Source: Locusta migratoria (taxonomy: Eukaryota > Arthropoda > Insecta > Orthoptera > Acrididae). Taken from it: 64,000 nucleotides of DNA. Shown here piece by piece: positions 1 through 11,222 of this stretch (its first letter is position 1; the number at the start of each line of letters is the position of its first letter). Both the position numbers and the translations under genes were made by a program. The stretch is from positions 277,073,991 to 277,137,990 of the forward strand of contig CM048747.1 in NCBI GenBank assembly GCA_026315105.1. Direction: 5' to 3'. The notes under the pieces were generated by a model, which saw only the letters and a program-made list of their open reading frames with translations, did no database searches and was not told the origin of the DNA.

Positions 1-194
1 AGTTTTATGAATTCAATTTTAGCTTGATTGTACTAGTTTCATCTTATGATACAGTCATATTTTATTTTGAACTTTAATATATCGATGGGTTGGCTTGGTC
101 AGCTGCAGCACTGTCTGGCACTGACCAGTCAATACCTGTCGGCCATCAGTCTTCTTTTTGCCTGTTTACACCATGTATTTTCAAGCATACTGTA

Positions 195-305
195 GTGGTG
201 CTGTCATTTTATATACATCTACATCCATACTCCGCAAGCCACCTGACGGTGTGTGGCGGAGGTGTTGTTTTATAATGTAGTTTCACTATCCAAGTATATT
301 TAATG
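195..305 (-). mobile_element. CR1-like LINE, 3' end fragment
   Basis: Read on the minus strand this is the tail of a non-LTR element: a GC-richer segment (CACACACCGTCAGGTGG) followed by a GGAGTATGGATGTAGATGTA-type terminal repeat. The same tail closes the CR1-like copy that ends near 7726. Only the 3' end is present, as expected for 5'-truncated LINE insertion. No coding potential remains. Confidence 0.6.
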
Positions 306-725
306 GTATCTACCCAGGTGGAGGGAGGATTGGGAGTAGGGGGGGGGGGGCTATGACAAGGGAAGTCTGTTTGCATACTGCGCATACTAGGTCTATGGGG
401 TATTGTCTGTCTGTGAAGGCCTTAGGGAGACCTTCAGCATTCTGAGAAATGGAGGTTTTGTCACTGCAAATATGCTATGGCTGTATGTGAGGATTTTTTT
501 GATGAGGAGTGGATGACAAAATGTAGGTACTATTTGGTGGTTTTGATGTGGCCACAAGTGTGGTTAAAGCCATGAGTGGCGGGGAGATTAATTTCCAGGA
601 CACTGCCATGATGGGTTGAGGACAATCAGGTAAAGTTACAGGAGAGAAAGGGCCGAGATTGTGAAGGGCAGATAAGTTTGTCTGGGCCCAGAGTCTCAGG
701 GCTCTCTGGAAGCATTGAAGTCTGT
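300..725 (-). pseudogene. Penelope-like element RT fragment
   Basis: Minus-strand translation in broken frames gives segments that match the region just after the RT catalytic domain of the intact PLEs at 48-51 kb: an NLPATHGF...HIKTT block, then a stretch ending in AEGLPKAFTDRQYPIDLV. Frameshifts and stops are frequent. It is an old, decayed copy of the family-B type and has neither the RT catalytic motifs nor the GIY-YIG end. Confidence 0.7.
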
Positions 726-729
726 TGTA

Positions 730-1929
730 AGGTAACCTCTGCCATGCACAATATGGTGGCTTGAACATGTATGTTCCAAATTTCATGGTGATTGGTCAAA
801 CAAAATGTCAGTCATACTAACAATTTTGATTGGAAATACATACAAAAAATTGCGATTTTTTTCAAATGTTCCAACTCTCCTTTTTAACTGCGTCAAAATT
901 TTTCAAGGACAATAATGGAAAAAAGAAAAATGCACATCTCTCATTCAAATTGTAAGTTATGGTCTTGAAATAACATAAAATTTGCCCAGAAATTACACTT
1001 AAGTTTTCTCATTTTTGGGGAAAATTTTCCACCGCTAAAAAAGAAAAAAAAAAAAAAAAAGGGGGGGGGGGGGCAAAGTTCATCCAGCCATTCTCAATTA
1101 ATCTGGATAACAATGAACTGTATTTTTTTACATTTATATAGAACCAAACAACATTTCCCATGTATTAAAATTGATGGTATACCATCAAGCATAAATGTTC
1201 CAAGTACATCAACACGTTTTCCTCCACTATTCCATTCAGGAATTCTACACAATAAAAATCTGAAACTTTAATATATAACAAGCAGCCTACATCATACATC
1301 TTACAAAAACATTCAGACAATAAATACAAGTACCAAATTCTTTTATATTTTGTAATCACAAATAGATTATGCTGACGGTTTTTTGAATCCGTAGAGACAG
1401 AATATGTCATAATACTGCTGGTTGTAGTAAAATGCCTGTGCAAAAGTTGCTTAGAAAATCCACACTGAGAGTTAACTGCTCATGCAGGACACTTTGTGCT
1501 GCATACCACTTTGATAAATATTAAAAAGATACACAAATACAACATTGTATTTAAAATTTTCAAGTAAATATTTGAAAGGGAAAGTTTTAAATTCTCAGGG
1601 GGATGTATTAAAGAACTTTTTTTTCCTAATTTCAGAAATTATTCAGTTAAATTCTGACATGGTTGTTGAATAAAGGAAAAACAATTGGAAATGGTTAATT
1701 TTTCTTTTACATAAATCTTGTTTCAGTACTTTCTCATATATAATAGAAAAATAGAACAAAGAGGATCTGTTTTATTATGTATGAAATGTGAAATGATATA
1801 GCACCACAGTTTGAGGGAAGAAGTATGAACATTCATAAACTATATTACAAAATCTCATGATTTGTACCTTTAAAATCACATGCACACAACATTTAGACAT
1901 AAAAGATTCCTCATTAGGACTAGTTTATA
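730..1929 (-). other. Probable 3' UTR and downstream flank of host gene
   Basis: AT-rich sequence without a convincing ORF lies downstream (minus strand) of the host stop codon. A reverse-complement AATAAA at 1771-1776, about 155 nt after the stop, is a candidate polyadenylation signal. Homopolymer A and G runs occur at 1038-1071. The 92-residue minus ORF at 1165-1443 has no recognisable motif and I leave it uncalled. Confidence 0.35.
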
Positions 1930-2037
1930 TCAGTTATCACTGTGACTTGGGCCATCTGGTAACTCAGCTGATTCTGGCACCCTCATGAAGGCCATATCAC
2001 CACCACTCCACATTGAGTATAAATGTGCTCGAACTTC
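1930..2037 (-). CDS. Host gene, terminal coding exon (exon a)
   Basis: Minus strand: a good acceptor (TTAATTTTTCAG) is followed by 35 codons and TGA. The peptide begins EVRAHLYSMWSGGDMAF and ends GPSHSDN. The other two frames hit stops, so the entry phase is 0. This matches the phase-0 end of the tentative exon at 13282-13318. The product is not recognised. It reads like the C-terminus of a conserved cellular protein, not transposon sequence. The assignment rests on splice signals and an open frame only. Confidence 0.6.
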   Translation of the reverse strand, partial: EVRAHLYSMWSGGDMAFMRVPESAELPDGPSHSDN

Positions 2038-3997
2038 CTGAAAAATTAACATTGTGGAATTCTAGTAATTCACATTTACTTTTTATCATAAGACTATGAG
2101 AAAATAACAAAGAGGTACAACCAATACTAATTCATGCAATATGGACAAACAACCAATTTAATTAAACACAGCTTTACTTTTTGGAATTTAACAAAATTCT
2201 TAGTACAGTTTGAATTTACTTCTTAGGTAGAAGTTCAGGCAGCCATAAATTTTTAAATTTGAATGTTTACATATACCAATTCAATAGGTAAAATAAATAC
2301 ATCCATGTACCACAAGGAAAATTCTCTTGAGAAAACTATCTGTCAGTACACATAAATAAAAACACACACTATGAACTAGTTAGCTTTCAGAAGCGATCCC
2401 TCCCCCCTGCATTGAGAAGGGAGAGATATGTTGGGAGAAGTTTAGAAAGGGCAGCCACACTACTTAAACCCTCAGATGAAAGGGCCCCGCATGTTTTGAA
2501 GACAGAACTAATGACTACTCCCTCAAGTCTCAGTCACCAAATGGACTTAAGGTATCTGATATAGAGTTACATGGGGTGTTGTGGACAGTGGAGCAAATGA
2601 GATATACCGGGTGGGGCCAAGAAAAGTGGCCCAGGGGAGTGGATACAATTGTACATGAATGTATGCATATAACCACATGCTGCAACCTGTGTTACACATG
2701 TACATCTGCCACATGATCCACACTGGTCCAGAGTATAGTGCAGGATGTGTCACTGTCAGTGAAGCTGTACAAAGGAAATGATGGTATGGACAGAGAAGAA
2801 ACAGGTGTTCATTGTTGTAAGTTAAATGACAACAAAGTCATGGAAATGGTGGGGGGTCAGTTGTTTGCTGAGAAGTTTAATGGTGGCAAAGTGTGTAGTG
2901 TAACCATTTACACTACATATCTGCCTGTATCAATGCCAGATGACCAAAAGATAATTAGCAGGTGAGAGGTCAAATACTGCCCCAGATCTCTTTTCTGTTT
3001 AGGTATTGGGCAGCCTGTCAATAGCAAGTGGCAGTGATTGTATTTGAATCATAGAAGCTGAACGGACATTATATATGGAAGAGAAATCACCATGGAATCT
3101 TAATGTTATAAGTTCTATGTTAAGTTGATTGGCTTACTGTTGTTCTTGATATAGAAGTTCATACTAAGACACAGATGTATGAAGTGTCTCACTGTATTAT
3201 GGGAAATAAATCCCATTGTTTTCCATTCAACTGAACGTGTGGGCTACAGTTATTTAGTAGTTAATGCCTACAGATTAAGAAGCAGTTTTCTCTCTCTTTA
3301 TGTAATAACTTTAGCAAAGGAGAAGTAGTCTGACTACACAATCAAGAAGATTACATCAAAGTATGGAGGAACAGCATAGCTGGTCCTGTGATAAATGAGC
3401 TATTGTCTGGAACTATATTTAAGGAATTCTAAAGAAATTATGTAGTGGGTCTCAAGTGGACAAGAACACAGTCACACAAGTGCCAGCTAAGAGTGCTATG
3501 TAATGCTTAGTCTGAAAATGGCATCAGATAGGATTTGTTTTCAAAAACAAAACAAAAAATCAGAAATGTACCCATATGGCTTCAGTTCACCAGAAAATAC
3601 TTCAAAAGTACTACTACATCTATCCAACTAGACCTACATATGCACCCCTACAAAGTGTGTGTGGTTCATGCATGAAAACGAGCATATGATTCCAGTTCTG
3701 TGAGTGGCTTTCACTGAGAAAACAATGAATGGCGTGGGCATGGATCCGTACTTTATGTCTAATGACGCCTGGTTTCACTTGAGTAGTTATGTCTACTATC
3801 AGAATCACAAGTTCTGGGCTGCATAGAATCTGCATAATTTCCACAAAACACCAATGCATGAGCAGAAGGTTGAGGTTTAGTGTGCAGTGTCTGCATGCAG
3901 CATTATTGGTCTCATCATCTTTCATCAGATGCTGACTTCCATGCATGCTAGTAGTTTGAAACCATTTGTGGCAACATTAACAAAGGAGGAAAAAAGC
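2038..3997. other. Intron sequence, nothing recognised
   Basis: Roughly 2 kb without identifiable elements. A 75-codon plus-strand frame at 2738-2965 is open but resembles no family I know and is on the strand opposite the host gene. No tRNA, SINE or transposon boundary could be supported here. Confidence 0.4.
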
Positions 3998-4315
3998 TAA
4001 CTTTGCTGGCATATAAGACACAGTTTTTTTCCCTACAAAAACAGGTCCAAAAATGGATGAGTCTTATATGCCAGTAGCCAGTTCAAGAAGGTGCCTACAA
4101 GCACCCTTTCTTAAAATTTCTGTTTCAGCTTGAATCAATACTGTTAGACACCTTGTGAATTTTAAGCATTTCAGTTGCATGGAATTTGATGGATGTACTT
4201 GTACCATCATTAACGGTTTTTATATTGTACATGTTGGATCCTGTAGTCTCATCTGTGTGAGGTGTTGTCAGAAACAACACATGGTTTGGATTCCATGTAC
4301 AACTGTCTCTCCTCT

Positions 4316-4402
4316 CACCGGTTGGATAACTGGGGTAGATTAGGGACACACAAGTCGTTGAAGTGGCATCCAATTGAAAGACTTGCACCAGGCCATTGAG
4401 CC
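4316..4402 (+). mobile_element. SINE 3' tail fragment
   Basis: About 85 bp containing CATCCAATTGAAAGACTTG and CACCAGGCC. The reverse complement of 57365-57443 has the same blocks in the same order. I recall this as the tail of an arthropod tRNA-derived SINE; the tRNA-like head is absent here. Confidence 0.45.
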
Positions 4403-4493
4403 ACACACTTTTATTATTATATTGTTAATTCAAGGTTGAGTTACTGTTATGTTTTGTGTGAAGATCCACTTCTGCTGTAATTTTTCTTGTTAA

Positions 4494-4976
4494 CCCAGAT
4501 AGCATGGAATTATTTTTGGTTTAATTTTTTTCTCAGAAGCTATTAATTACCTACATGTGACTGCACAAGATTGTTATAAGAGATTTTTTACACAGTCACA
4601 CCATTTGTTTTGCAATACTGCCCTTGCTTTTGGAATGACATCAAACTGAATTTTTTATAATTTTAATCTGATGAATCATTATTATTGAAATAACATTCAA
4701 GATGAAATATATGCATAAAAATGTCTCAAAAATTGAACAAAGTTCAAAAATATAAACCCAGTTACAAGGAAGTCTTCAGTATCTTCTGTATGAACCTCAA
4801 CTTTGCAGCTGTATCCAACCACTTTGCAATCGACAATACAAGCTAAAACTAATCTGCAATGGGAACAGGTGATTCAAAGAAATAAAATGTGACACTGTGC
4901 ACAAATTCTTACAGACAAGAATAAAAAAGTAAGCTGCCGTTCTCGTCCTTCTGGAAGGACGACAGCACTATCTGGG
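4494..4976. mobile_element. piggyBac-type MITE flanked by TTAA
   Basis: The 483-bp element starts CCCAGATAG and ends CTATCTGGG, a perfect 9-bp terminal inverted repeat. It is bracketed by TTAA at 4490-4493 and 4977-4980. TTAA target sites and CCC...GGG termini are the signature of the piggyBac superfamily. There is no coding capacity, so it is a non-autonomous derivative mobilised in trans. A decayed piggyBac transposase occurs at 56.5-57.3 kb in this window, but whether that family moved this MITE is unknown. Confidence 0.75.
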
Positions 4977-5103
4977 TTAAACTTATTGCAATCCCACTAA
5001 TTAGAACAACAATGTTGAAGATAAAGTTTCGAAATCATTGTAAATGCACTTTTCTATTGTTCATTCAAGCTTCAATTATTGTATTTAGTGTGATGATCCA
5101 CTT

Positions 5104-5361
5104 TTGTTGTGCCTATATTGTGGTTTTATTTGTAAAATATGGCTGAGAAAAGGCATTGTTACTAATGTATTTAAGTTGCAAGTGTTAGCATATGCTAAAG
5201 AGAATGAAAACAAGGCTGCAGAAAGACATTTCAGGCCACCTCCAACTGCAAAGATAAGAACTTGGCAGAATCAGGAAGATATTTTAAAGAAAGCACCTTC
5301 TGCCGCCAGTGTCACATCGTTCAAAGCTCTAAGTAGCATAATTTGTGTGCATTTTCATTAA
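5104..5361 (+). pseudogene. Tigger transposase, N-terminal DNA-binding domain
   Basis: The frame contains FKLQVLAYAKENENKAAERHF followed by a W-x-x-Q-x-D-I-L-K-K-A-P motif. This is the first helix-turn-helix (CENP-B N/psq type) of pogo/Tigger transposases, which binds the terminal repeats. The rest of the transposase resumes only at 7735, after the CR1 insertion. No upstream in-frame start was established. The copy is dead. Confidence 0.7.
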
Positions 5362-5479
5362 CAATCAAATTCTTAAATTCAATTAGTGCCTCCAATTTTC
5401 AAGACATTTATTCTTGTCCAGTTGGTAGATTTTGTTAAAGCTTATGTATTAAGAGTTTTGAAAAGTGGGAAACCGTTTA

Positions 5480-7726
5480 TCACAGCTGAGTCAGCTACCA
5501 GCCACTAGTGTAGTAACAGCTTTGTTTTCACTCTTTAGCTATTTTAGTAGTAGTGGTAGGATGGACAGGGTGTGTGGATGCAGGAGGAGTTAGCCACTGT
5601 TCACAAAGAGCTGAATGAGTTTTTGGCCATGATCAGCAGTCTCCAGGCTACTGCCTAGGGGTGCGGCCGTGGTGGAGAGTCTGGAGAGACTCCTGAAGTG
5701 TCAAGTAGGTCGTGCACTGACTCTGCTGTTGTGTCACCTTCACATGTAGTGTGCACAGTTGATCCACCCACGCTGCAGGGTGAGTGGTGGGTAACACATT
5801 TGCGGCTCTTGAGGCTGAGGGCCAATGTGAAGGCTGGCCATGTGGCATCATCCTTTCATCCTGCGAGTGATCAGGTGGTTGGTCCTTCAGCACAGTCCAA
5901 ACAGGCACATAAGGGAACGGGCCTGTTAGTGATCAGGAGCTCCAATGTTAGGTGCATTATGGAGCCCCTTAAGCAGATAGCCTCCAGGGCCAGAAAGAAT
6001 TCCGATGTGCACTTGGTATGTCTGCTGAGGGTCCTCATCTGAGATGTGGAGGCAGCCTTGCTGGCACGCTTGAGCATATGAGGTGCAATCATCTGCAAGT
6101 TGTTGCTCATGTTGGCATTAATGACTCACTTGGGATCACTTGAGATCTGAAAACATCCTCAGATCATATGGACGGCTGGTGGAATTGGTGAAGACTTCTG
6201 GCCTCATGCACGGGATGCAAGCAGAGCTTTCAATAAGCAGCATTGTTCCCAAACTGAATTGGTGTCCTTTGGTTTGGAGCCGAGTGGAGGGTCTCAACCA
6301 AAGGCTTTGACTCTGTGACAGTCATAGCTACAGGTTTATGGACCTGCATTATTGAGTGGGGAATTGTAGGGATACCTTTGACAGATCAGGAGTGCACTAC
6401 ACAAAGGAATGAGCTACAAGGGTAGCTGAGTACTAGTGGAGTGAACATGTTTTTAAGGCTAGGTGATAGTTCTGATGAACACTCGTCTATCGATATACAG
6501 ACAGTGAAATAAGGTCACATTCAGAAGGACTCTTCAACTGTCAAAATTTCAGATTATTAGACACAGTTCCCGAATTTATCGCATTTCAGGAAAGTTGGTA
6601 CACTCGAATAATTCTTGGGACTGAGAGTTGACTGAATCCCAACTTTGGAAGCTCTGAAATATTTAGCAAAGAATGGGATGTTCATCACATAAATAGATCA
6701 GATACGATCGGAGGTGGTGCGTTTATTGCAGTCCACAAAATATCCCATCTAGTGAGCTCGAAGTCGAGAGTGACTGTGAGGTTATCTAGATACGTGTAAC
6801 AGGTATAGATGAAATCAAGTTAGTAGTTGGGTCTTTTTTCCGGCCATGCGGTTCCACAGTGTTACAAAGAAAGTTCATGATCAGTAGCAAGAAGGTATCT
6901 GAACCATGCTTTATTACTAGGAAGTTACTTCAACCTGCTGAGCGTAGACTATATAAGAGATCTCATGGACAGAGTGAGTTGCAATCTGTGGCTGTTTGCT
7001 GATGATGCTGTGGTGTACAGAAGGGTGTCGTCATTGAATGACGGTAGTAGGATGCAGGATGACTTGTACCAAATTTCTAGGTGCTGTGTGGAATGGCAAC
7101 TAGCACTAAATGTAGAAAAATGCTGCTTGTCACAGCTGCATCAGTTAAATATCTAGGCATAATGCTGCACAGTGATATGAAATAGAATGAGCATATAAGG
7201 ACAGTCATGGGGAAGGCGAATGGTTGACTTCAGTTTATTGGGAGAATTTTGGGAATGTGTGATTTATATGTAAAGGAAACTGCATATAAAACAGTTGTAT
7301 GACTCCATCTTGAGTATTGCTCAAATGTTTGGGATCCCCACCAAATCAGTTTAAAGGAGGACATAGAGGCCGTTCAGAGCCGGGTGACTAGGTTTATAAC
7401 TGGTAGATTCGATCAATGTGTGAGTGTTACTGAAATGCTTAGGGAATGCAAATGGGAGTCACTGGAGGGAAGGCAATGTTCTTTTCAAGAAACAGTGTTG
7501 AAATCTGAGATGGACTGAAGAAATATTCTACTACTGTGAACCTACATATCACATAAAGACCACAAAGAAATTATGGATGCATACAAGCATTTTTTTCTCA
7601 ATCTTTCTATGTGGAAGTGGAACAGAAAAGCGAGTAACTAGTAGTGGTACTGAGTATGCTCCACCACACACCTTTGTGTGGATTGCGGAGTATGTACATG
7701 TAGTAGATGTAATCTGAGAAATGATA
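5480..7726 (+). mobile_element. CR1-like LINE remnant inside Tigger
   Basis: Broken frames give, in order: an APE endonuclease segment near 6550-6830 (EFIAFQESWYTR, then GGGAFIAVHK); an RT motif C segment at 6965-7156 (LFADDAVVYRR, with the catalytic DD kept); and the post-RT block (KYLGIMLHSDMK, ETAYKTVV, LHLEYCSNVWDPH) at 7140-7480. The 3' end is a GATGTA-type repeat near 7700. This order is typical of CR1/L2-clade LINEs. Many stops make it inactive. It separates the two Tigger transposase blocks. Confidence 0.75.
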
Positions 7727-7734
7727 CTGTTAAA

Positions 7735-8763
7735 TGGCCAACACTTGAAGCAGAATTCCATATTTAGATTTTAGAGAACAGACAAGATGGGATTTCAGTT
7801 TCTACTAAAATGATCATTTGATAGGTGAAAGCAATTGCTATTAACAAAAGGAATCACTGGCTTTACTGGATCAACAAAATGGTGTTCAAGAATTATGAAG
7901 AGATATCAGCTTTCAATGTAGACAAAGACAATAACATCACAGAAGATACCAGCTGAGTATGAAGAACAAATTCCCAAATTTCATTGATTTCTCATTAATG
8001 CAAGGAAAAGGGGAAAATTTGAATGTTCACAAATTGGAAACAAGGATGAGACTTCAATAACTTTTGATGTGTCTTTTAACAGAACTGAGGATTCCAGGGG
8101 CACAAAAAGCATTATTGTTAAAACTTCAAGGCATGAAAAGACACATTACATAGTAGTGTTATCATGCTGTGCTGAAGGGACAAAATTGCTGCCACTTTTG
8201 ATTTTTGAAAGAAAGACACTGCCTATGGAAAAATTGCCAAAATGAGTATTTGTCCATGTACACAATGAAGGCTGGCTGTATGGAGAAGGAATGAACTTGT
8301 GGACAGATAAAATTTGATCTAGGTGACCTAGAGGCCTACTAATGAACCCTGACAATTAGTATGGGATCAATTTCATTCTCACAGAGCAGAATATAAACCG
8401 AATAAATTGATGAGTCAGATAGCTGTCATTTCTGGAGGGCTAACTAGTTTACTTCAGCCATTAGATGTATGTATCAGTGAACCATTTAAGGGTCTTATGA
8501 AGGAGTGGAACATATGGATACAATCCACAGATTTTGAAACTACACAATCTGGAAGGAAGAAGATACCTAGTATTTCTCAAATTTGTGAGTGGATCAATGC
8601 TACATGGGATTCTAGAAAAACTGCAACGGTGGTTTAATCATTAAATGAATGTGGAAGCACTAGATGGTACAAAAGATAATATACTGCATGAGGATTCAGA
8701 TTCTGACATAGCGACTTCAAGTATTTCTTCCTTCAGCTCTGAGGAAGAATTATACGGATTTTA
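7735..8763 (+). pseudogene. Tigger transposase, second HTH and DDE domain
   Basis: In broken frames: WPTLEAE and KWCSRIMKRYQLS, the second CENP-B helix-turn-helix; then a CCAEGTKLLPLLIFERKT block of the DDE fold; then at 8407-8637 SGGLTSLLQPLDVCISEPFK, a strongly conserved Tigger/CENP-B/jerky motif close to the last acidic catalytic residue. It once catalysed cut-and-paste transposition; stops and frameshifts now break it. An acidic, serine-rich tail ends near 8763. Confidence 0.8.
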
Positions 8764-8832
8764 GAATAAAAATTAAAATGTGAACACTTTAGGAAACTTA
8801 TACTTCCTATATATTTAGTGTACATGAACATA

Positions 8833-9838
8833 TTGTTGTGGTCTTCAGTCCAGAGCCTGGTTTGATTCAGCTCACCACCCTTCTCTATCCTGAGCAAACC
8901 TTTTTCATCTCCTCATAAGAACAGCAAAACATCTGTTTGAATTTGCTTACTGTATTCATCTCTTGGTCTCCCTATGCAATTTTTACCCCACACACTTCCC
9001 TCAAATCCTAATGTGATGCCTAAGAATGTGTCCTACCAATCGAGCCCTTCTTTTAGACAAGGTATGCCAGAAATTCCTTTTCTCCCCAATTCTGTCCAGT
9101 ACCTCCTCATTAGTTACACAATCCACCCACCTAATTTTCAGCATTCTTCTGTAGCACCACATTTCAAAAGCCTCTATCCTCCTCCTGACCACACTGTTTA
9201 TTGTCCATGTTTCACTCCCATAAAAGGCAACACTCAACACAAATGCCTTCAGAAAACCTTACACTTACATAATTATTCGATGTCAACAAATTTCTCTTTT
9301 TCAAAAATTCTTTTTTCCCATTGTCTTTCTGCATTTTATATCCTTTTTACTGCGACCATTGTGTGTTATTTTACTGCCCAAGTAGCAAAACTCATCTACC
9401 ACCTCTATTATTTTGATACCTAATCTAATTCCTTCAGCATCATCTGATTTCCTTAGACTGTATTCCATTACCCTTGTTTTGCATTTGTCAATGCTCATCT
9501 TATATGCTTCTTTCACGACACTGCCCAAGCCATTCTGTTCAGCTTCTCTTTCAGGTCCTTGCTGTCTCTGACAGAATTACAATGTCATAAGCAAAACGCC
9601 ATGTTTTTATTTCTTCGCCTTGAACTTTAATTCCTTCTTGAAATGTATCCTTGCTTTGCTTCACAGCTTGCTCAATGTACAGATTGAATAACACTGGGGA
9701 AAGGCTACAGGGCATGTTCTTCAACTCTTACAGCAACAACCTGGTTTTGTATAAGTATCACGATCAACTTTGTCAAAAGCTTTCTACATCTCTACAAAAG
9801 CTAAATTGTATGTTTGCCTTTCCTTAGCCTATCTTCTA
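8833..9838 (-). mobile_element. RTE-like LINE, 5'-truncated copy
   Basis: Minus strand. From 9838 downward it reads EDRLRKGKHTIFAFVDVEKAFDKVD (RT motif A region), then 9301-9528 (VDEFCYLGSKITHNGRSKKDIK), then 9001-9240 (FEMWCYRRMLKIRWVD, NEEVLDRIGEKR), ending in the family 3' tail GACTGAAGACCACAACAA at 8833-8850. It is the same family as the plus-strand copy that starts 40 bp away but is more diverged and 5'-truncated. It is a separate, older insertion. Confidence 0.85.
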
Positions 9839-9866
9839 GGATAATGAACATATATTTTGCAATTAT

Positions 9867-9878
9867 ATTGCAGTAGAT
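9867..9878 (+). repeat. Target-site duplication, left (RTE)
   Basis: ATTGCAGTAGAT lies immediately 5' of the RTE copy and is repeated exactly at its 3' end (13067-13078). Confidence 0.85.
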
Positions 9879-10163
9879 CCACCCCCATGAACCACAGACA
9901 TTGCCGAGGTGGGGTGGCTTGCATGCCTCAACGATGGAGACAGCCGTACCATAGGTGCAACCACAGTGGAGGGGTATCTGTGGAGAGGTCAGACAAACAT
10001 GTGGTTCCTGAAGAGGGACAGCAGCCTTTTCAGACAACAGTCTGGATGATTGAGCTGGCCTTGTAACATCAGCTAACATGGCTTTTCCATGTAGTTACTA
10101 CAGTCGTTACTTTTCCCGAGGGCATGCAGCTCTACTGTATGACTATATGATGATGGCATCTTC

Positions 10164-11018
10164 TTGGAAAAAATTTCTGGAGGTAAAATAGTCCCCCATT
10201 CAGATCTCTGGGCGGGGACTACTCAGGATGATGATGTCATCAAGAAAAACAAAACAGGCATTCTACGGGTCGGAGCGTGGAATGTTCTAACCCTTAATCG
10301 CGTAGGTAAGCTAGAAAATTTGAAAAGAGAAATGGATAGGTTAAAGTTAGATATGGTAGGGATTAGTGAAGTTTGGTGGCAGGATGAACAGGATTTCTGG
10401 TCAGGTGAGAACAGGGTTATCAATACAAAATCAGTTGGTGGTAATGCAGGAGTAGCTCTGATAATGAATAAGAAAATAGGAATGCGCGTAAGTTACTATG
10501 AACAGAATAGTGAATGGATTATCATAGTATGGACAGCCACAAAGCCAACACCGACCACAGTAGTGCACGTTTATATGCCAACTAGCACAGCCGATGATGA
10601 GGATATCGAAAAAATGTATGAGGAGATAAAAGAAATCACTCAGAAAGTTAAGGGAGACGAAAACTTGATTGTGATGGGGGACTAGAACTCGGTAGTAGGA
10701 AAGGGAAGAGAAGGAAATGTAGTAGGTGAATATGGACTGGGGAAAAGGAATGAAAGAGGAGATCACTTAGTAGAATTTTGCGCAGATCACAATTTAATGA
10801 TCTCATATACTTGGTTTAATCACCATAAAAGAAGGCTATATATGTGGAAGAGACCAGGAGACACTGGAAGGTACCAGATTGACTTTATAACGGTAAGGAA
10901 TAGATTTAGAAACCAGGTTCTAAACTGTAAGACATATCCAGGGGCAGATATAGACTCTGACCATAACTTATTGCTTATGAACTGCAGATTAAAACTTAAG
11001 AGAGTGCAGAAAGGTTAG
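10164..11018 (+). pseudogene. RTE endonuclease domain (broken)
   Basis: The frame opens at 10164 and gives GAWNVLTLNRVGKLENL, ISEVWWQDEQDFWSG and NAGVALIMNKK, the APE-like endonuclease N-terminal motifs. At 10682 a TAG replaces what should be W in the GDWN motif. The frame then continues through YTWFNHHKRRL and DIDSDHNLLLMNC, the catalytic SDH motif, to a stop at 11016-11018, after which the frame shifts. A single polypeptide is no longer made. Confidence 0.8.
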
Positions 11019-11222
11019 GAGATGGAACCTGGACATATTGAAGGAACCAGATGTGGTTGAGAGTTTGAGAGGGAGCATCAGGCAAGGACTGGCTGAAACG
11101 GGGGAAAGTAATACAGTAGAAGAAGAATGGGTAACTCTGAGAGATAGGGTAGTGAAGGCTGCAGAGCACCATATAGGTAGAAGGACAAGGATTAATAGAA
11201 ATCCCTGATAACACAGGATATC

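Noticed and set aside
2738..2965. 75-codon plus-strand ORF ending at a donor-like CAG|GTGAGA
   Set aside because: No recognisable motif, no acceptor, and on the strand opposite the host gene; chance open frame is more likely.
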